Shown here piece by piece: positions 60,128 through 64,000 of a stretch of 64,000 nucleotides of DNA; the stretch's first letter is position 1; the number at the start of each line of letters is the position of its first letter. The translations under genes were made by a program, and so were the position numbers. Where the stretch lies: contig CM069441.1 of NCBI GenBank assembly GCA_035610835.1, forward strand, positions 88,175,574 through 88,239,573. Reading direction: 5' to 3'. The stretch is from Ophiura sarsii (lineage: Eukaryota > Echinodermata > Ophiuroidea > Amphilepidida > Ophiuridae). Below the pieces are notes generated by a model that saw only the letters and a program-made list of their open reading frames with translations, was not told the DNA's origin and ran no database searches.

Positions 60128-61125
60128 TTCATGGATGTGACCCTCACATCTTGAAATAGTTTTAGTTGTAGATTTTCTTACAGATTTACATTTCTGATCA
60201 TAGCAGTACATAAACTGCGCCAATAAACACTTACAAATGGTCAGATTTATCGGAACCTGAAATAGTACGCAATTTTTTTTAAATTAATTCGATTTACAGT
60301 TATCTTCTGCGCATTTTGACACCTCTTTTGTTGCGCTACGATGTTGTTTGGCGGATTTATGGGCACTTGAGTGGCTTAAGGTCGAATTCAAAAGTTGCAA
60401 AAGCCCCTATTCAAGCAAGAGTAAGATCAGCATTATTTTTGCCCGCCTTTTATAAATGATTTGTTTGTCGCGTTTTGGATAAATCGATTGCGATGAACAT
60501 CAGCATTAATTGTCAATAACAAAACAAAAGGGTCAGAGATGTGAGGCATAAATCAATCATTAATCAATCATTAATTGTCATGGTTAAGTAAACAGAACAA
60601 ATTGGTGTCTTTTGTCTAATTTTGTCTGTGTGTGATGCTTGTGTGAGTTCCCTTCTGGAATTGGGGTGAATAGGAGCTTTTGCAACTTTTGAATTCGACC
60701 TTAAGCCACTCAAGTGCCCATAAATCCGCCAAACAACATCATAGCGCAACAAAAGAGGTGTCAAAATGCGCAGAAGATAACTGTGAATCGAATTAATTAA
60801 TTATTTTTTTGCATACTATTTCAGGTTCCGATAAATCTGACCATTTGTAAGTGTTTAGATACTTTATTGGCGCAGTTTACATTCCAAGTTACAGACAGAG
60901 CGATACGATTCCTAAAAAACTCAAAATTGTGGTTTTAGAGTGAATTTAGAGTGAAAATATAAACTGTTGTGTTAACCCGACAGTTTATTTTCACTCTAAA
61001 ACCATGATTTTGAAGTAATTAAGAATCGTATCGCCCTGTAACTTGAAATGTATATGTACGATTTATGATCAGAAATGTAAATCTGCAAGAAAATCTGCTT
61101 TCAATTTTATTTTCGATGTTGAGGG
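60128..61125. repeat. long palindrome (foldback) with a nested element
   Basis: The left arm is about 60128-60430 and the right arm about 60660-61125. Examples of paired segments are GGTCAGATTTATCGGAACC (60239) with its inverse at about 60823, and TTGTTTGGCGGATTTATGGG (60344) with its inverse at about 60717. The right arm is longer because a 171-bp element (60880-61050) sits inside it. The loop contains ATCAATCATTAATCAATC, a short tandem duplication. No TSD was found. Confidence 0.8.
60880..61050. mobile_element. nested 171-bp MITE with TA duplication
   Basis: The left end is CATTCCAAGTTACAG. The reverse complement of the right end is CATTTCAAGTTACAG. TA stands on both outer sides (60878-60879 and 61051-61052). 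The inverted similarity continues through GCGATACGATTC and TTAGAGTGAA. Removing the element restores the other arm's sequence (CAGTTTATGTAC), which supports the boundaries. Tc1/mariner-style by its TA target. Confidence 0.8.
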
Positions 61126-61425
61126 CATTCCCTGGAAGTGGAAAGATCACATAATATTAATATATACCTTTAAAGTTGAATTGTGTTGTGTATGTTCAAC
61201 TGGCATTTTACTGCGTCACAGAAGCGCAAAAAATGCGGAAACTGAAACTAAACCGTGTTGAGATGTCAATGTCATAAGTGCATTTGGTTTATCAAAACCA
61301 TGTATTTTCTGTAATAATAAATTGTCTTGTATGATTCTCATCTCATCCCTAATTCATCCAGATTTATAATTATGGTTCAATCTGCATTTTATTAAAACCC
61401 GGACCCGAAAGCCTAACTACCGTAT

Positions 61426-61971
61426 TATCCCTATTAGCGCCCAGGGTAGTTAGCAAAGTCATTTTGGGTGGGGGCTTATTAAGTTACCTTTTTTAAACTC
61501 ATTTATCGTAAACACTGTCGAATTCGGCAAGGTTGCACTAGCAAAAAGCCATGTGGGATCGAAAAGTAAAATTTTAAAATTCTTTTGGGAAAATCAACAT
61601 TGCGGCGTTGCAGTGGTCTCACTGTGGCCACATTGCATGACGTCAATGTTCCGACAAGCTTCAAGTGCCCTTCCGAGAACTGTTTATTCTCGGTAGTTTT
61701 GAGCATGCAAGATGTTTTATTTAAGCCATGAATAAAAAACAAAGATGGCGGCTCGCATCGGGGAGAGCAGGCGGCGGCGATCGAACCAGGCTTACTGGTA
61801 CTGCTTTACTGAAGGACGTTGTGGCGAATAATGTTGTTGTACAGTGCTACGGTAATTGAAAAGGTGGGCGCATATAAGGGATTGTTTGTTTGTTGGTAGT
61901 CATTGAGAAAAACAGGGGTATGCGCTTATAAGGGCATGGGTGCTTAATAGGGATGGGTGCTTAATAGGGAC
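61426..61971. mobile_element. possible TIR element around a GC-rich patch
   Basis: TCCCTATTAGCGCCCA near 61428 and, inverted, TGGGTGCTTAATAGGGA at 61938-61954, repeated once to 61970, could be the ends of an element of about 550 bp. The match is imperfect and no target duplication is clear. Its interior includes the GC-rich patch that might be a promoter for the downstream gene. Confidence 0.35.
61741..61796 (+). promoter_or_regulatory. possible first exon or promoter element of the TRIM gene
   Basis: AAAGATGGCGGC (61742-61753) matches the YY1-type site often found at animal transcription starts. A frame opening at that ATG and spliced at TACTG/GTACTG (61796) to the acceptor at 62280 would continue in phase into the TRIM frame. 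The donor is weak and the site may lie inside a mobile element, so this is only a candidate. The alternative is that this patch is unrelated and the exon at 62281 has an untranslated leader spliced from elsewhere. Confidence 0.25.
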
Positions 61972-62261
61972 CTTTTTTATATTCCATGTTAGAAACACAA
62001 AGTGACTTACCATTTTATTGCTGTTGACCCAATGCAACCAAAATGCAGAATGACTGAAGCTCAGCCCCAGGCCCTGCAATAATCCCGAAAAAATGCACGA
62101 AAAATATATTCTTGACGCCGATTTGCCGATAAGCATTCCGAGGGATAGAACAAGGGTCTCAACTTCCGAATAGCAAACTAGTCTTCTTTGCAGTCGCTGC
62201 AGAAGACTTGATTAGAAACATGTGGAATAACTTACCATTTTTTTAATATTAATTTCCCTAT

Positions 62262-62280
62262 CTCTTTTTGCTAACTACAG
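62262..62280 (+). other. probable splice acceptor upstream of the TRIM coding exon
   Basis: A pyrimidine-rich run (CCCTATCTCTTTTTGC) is followed by TAACTACAG just before GCTGCTGAATG. The TRIM frame stays open from the acceptor (phase: one base, then CTG CTG) to the first ATG. Confidence 0.6.
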
Positions 62281-62314
62281 GCTGCTGAATGAATCACAAG
62301 ATAGATATAGGACC

Positions 62315-64000
62315 ATGATGGCAGCTTCTACAAATACCAGTGCTAGCAAAGCTACCAGTCTAAATGAACACTGTGCCATATGCCACAACAGGTATTGTAA
62401 ACCCAAACTCCTCAACTGCCTGCACAGCTTTTGTGAACATTGCCTCTCCGAGAAGTTCAATACCTCCGCCAGAAGTAGTCGTGCTTCTAGAGTCCTTACA
62501 TGCCCAATATGTATGAGTTCCACTGATGTGCCAAATGGGGATGTGAGCAAGCTGGTTGACAATGATGCCCTATGGGCCAGATTGGCCCTCCAGACGTCTT
62601 TACTAGTGATAAAGACGGAAAATATAAGTCGATGCCAGTCGTGCAAGAAGGGGGCTCCATTACAAGCTCGATGTCTCCATGATCAATGCAGACATTTCCT
62701 GTGTGCATCTTGCGTGAAGGCCCATCAGGAGATGATCGTATTTCAAGACCATCATCTTGAGACTGTGGTTGAAATGAGAGGTCGTGAAAAGGCTTCTTCT
62801 TCATCATCAACCAAATGTCCTCTTCACCCAAAGAACGCACTTCTGTGGTACTGCGAACCATGTAGGAAATGTGTCTGCAAAGTGTGTCATGTGGAGCATT
62901 CAAGATCTAGACATCGGGTGACCAAGATATCAGAGTCATTACCCCAGTACAGAGAATCACTTGAGCAGATGATACCGACATTGAAACGTATTGCCACCGA
63001 GTTCCGCAATGCAGCAGCTATGGCCGAGGAGTACAAGAGAAAGGCTGAACAGACTGCTAGTCGTGCGCATATTGCCAAATTCATGTCGCAGATTCTCTTA
63101 GATTCAGCTAATGAAGAATTCATGAAGCTTTACCCACAAGTCAGTGATGTTGTCGAGAACTTGAAAGGTGAGGTACCAGAACATCTGCCTGATCTTTCGA
63201 TCCGTAATGGGAGAGAAATACCTGTTGAAGCCCATGTCGATAACCAGAGCAATGAGACACCAGTTAAAGAATCGGAGAATGACACTGTTGTGAAGAGTGA
63301 AGCATTGTCAGAAGGGAGCAGGGAACTTAATGACGCTTCAGATGACAATGATGGAAGTGTTGATACAGAATTACCAGATCTCATGAACGGCGGCAGGAAA
63401 AGATCAGACAGTTTAGGATCGATGGATCGTGAGGGCGAAGTGTCAGGATTTGTTGGAAAACAAGAAGAGTCAGAAGAACCAATGGATGAAAATGACACCA
63501 GTAATGTAGCTGAATCTGTTTTCACTGACGAGTCTAAAAGTAGTTCCGGAAGATCTGAAAGCCGTACATCTTCTGAAATGAATCATCTTTGGCATCGTGT
63601 AGGAAAGATAGGAGGAAAGAAAAGTAAAAGTGCCCGCAAGTTCGTTTGCGCAAGAGGGGTCAGCATCGGTCCTAATGGAGTCATAGCGATAGCTGACAAT
63701 AGAAAAAACAGAGTTGACATTTTCGACCAAAATCAGGAATTCATGTTCAGTCTTAAGAAACCCTCTAACCCTAAGGGAAAAGGCACTTTTCGAAATGCAG
63801 AAGATGTGGCTTTCAACTCCATAGGTCATATATTTGTAATAGATAAGTCAAAATATGTCTATGATTACAGCATCGAAGGGATTTTTGTGAAAAAATGTTC
63901 AGTATTGAGTCCAGACTTACCGCCAAATACTAAGGTTTGTTCATCATGCATTGCTGTCGACCAACAACGCGAACATATCTTTGTGGGAGATTGCCACCGC
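62315..64000 (+). CDS. TRIM-family RING/B-box/coiled-coil/NHL protein, 5' part
   Basis: The frame is open from ATG 62315 to the window edge, 562 codons with no stop or intron, so the 3' end is missing. Residues C20, C23, C35, H37, C40, C43, C63 and C66 form a C3HC4 RING, the E2-binding module of ubiquitin ligases. A first B-box spans about C107-H137 (CQSC, CRHFLCASC). A second spans C168-H200 (CPLH, YCEPC, CKVC, HSRSRH). A helical, charged stretch (about 205-285) fits the coiled coil used for dimerisation. Residues 287-435 are acidic and serine-rich without a filamin-type fold that I can see. From about 440, VSIGPNGVIAIADNRKNRV and later DVAFNSIGHIFVID are typical NHL beta-propeller strands, which bind RNA or protein partners. 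The layout recalls TRIM2/TRIM3/TRIM71/TRIM32 relatives; I cannot pick one. The start is supported by A at -3 and a second ATG next to it. Frames on the opposite strand (62275-63829) are shadows. Confidence 0.93.
   Translation, partial: MMAASTNTSASKATSLNEHCAICHNRYCKPKLLNCLHSFCEHCLSEKFNTSARSSRASRVLTCPICMSSTDVPNGDVSKLVDNDALWARLALQTSLLVIKTENISRCQSCKKGAPLQARCLHDQCRHFLCASCVKAHQEMIVFQDHHLETVVEMRGREKASSSSSTKCPLHPKNALLWYCEPCRKCVCKVCHVEHSRSRHRVTKISESLPQYRESLEQMIPTLKRIATEFRNAAAMAEEYKRKAEQTASRAHIAKFMSQILLDSANEEFMKLYPQVSDVVENLKGEVPEHLPDLSIRNGREIPVEAHVDNQSNETPVKESENDTVVKSEALSEGSRELNDASDDNDGSVDTELPDLMNGGRKRSDSLGSMDREGEVSGFVGKQEESEEPMDENDTSNVAESVFTDESKSSSGRSESRTSSEMNHLWHRVGKIGGKKSKSARKFVCARGVSIGPNGVIAIADNRKNRVDIFDQNQEFMFSLKKPSNPKGKGTFRNAEDVAFNSIGHIFVIDKSKYVYDYSIEGIFVKKCSVLSPDLPPNTKVCSSCIAVDQQREHIFVGDCHR

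Noticed and set aside
62275..63829. Several minus-strand frames of 78-135 codons
   Set aside because: They are antisense shadows of the TRIM coding exon, which has clear RING, B-box and NHL residues on the + strand.

Overview
The window is a repeat-dominated piece of an animal nuclear genome. Only one protein-coding gene can be supported: the 5' part of a TRIM-family gene (RING, two B-boxes, coiled coil, NHL) entering at the right edge on the + strand from 62315. A TRIM-NHL gene with an intron acceptor just upstream, many MITE-like DNA transposons, abundant poly(G)/poly(C) runs and a cluster of TAGGCCTA words suggest a marine invertebrate, perhaps a deuterostome such as an echinoderm. That placement is inference, not proof. 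A run of exactly 100 N (49158-49257) marks an assembly gap.

Layout. 1-5544: non-coding DNA with small inverted-repeat elements, a 99-bp minisatellite inside a terminal-inverted-repeat (TIR) element, and a dispersed repeat rich in AGGTCA half-sites. That repeat is split by a hAT-like MITE with a perfect 8-bp target duplication. 5545-9171: a dispersed repeat apparently split by two AACGTT-rich elements, one a long foldback. 9519-43340: the main feature, a 33.8-kb composite of exactly 32 tandem units of about 1 kb, flanked by two near-identical 458/460-bp TIR elements in direct orientation, with TTAT outside both ends. 43341-62264: a mosaic of tRNA-derived sequences, hAT-like and TTAA-flanked elements (several nested or abutting), a 109-bp minisatellite carrying GGTCA motifs, and long palindromes. 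62265-64000: the TRIM-NHL gene.

The macrosatellite is very homogeneous. After removing a poly(G) tract of 12-25 G from each unit, every unit measures 993 bp or 1043 bp, apart from one 995-bp unit. The 50-bp difference is one segment present in 11 units. Three rare substitutions shared by units 27 and 32, with matching unit-type order, show that a block of about 5.2 kb was duplicated within the array. The flanks can be explained by capture and transposition as a composite, or by integration of a satellite circle carrying one flanking element into a resident copy of that element. I see no conserved protein or known RNA gene in the unit.

All work was done by eye on the printed sequence. Family names for transposable elements rest on terminal motifs and target duplications only, because no transposase was recognised anywhere.
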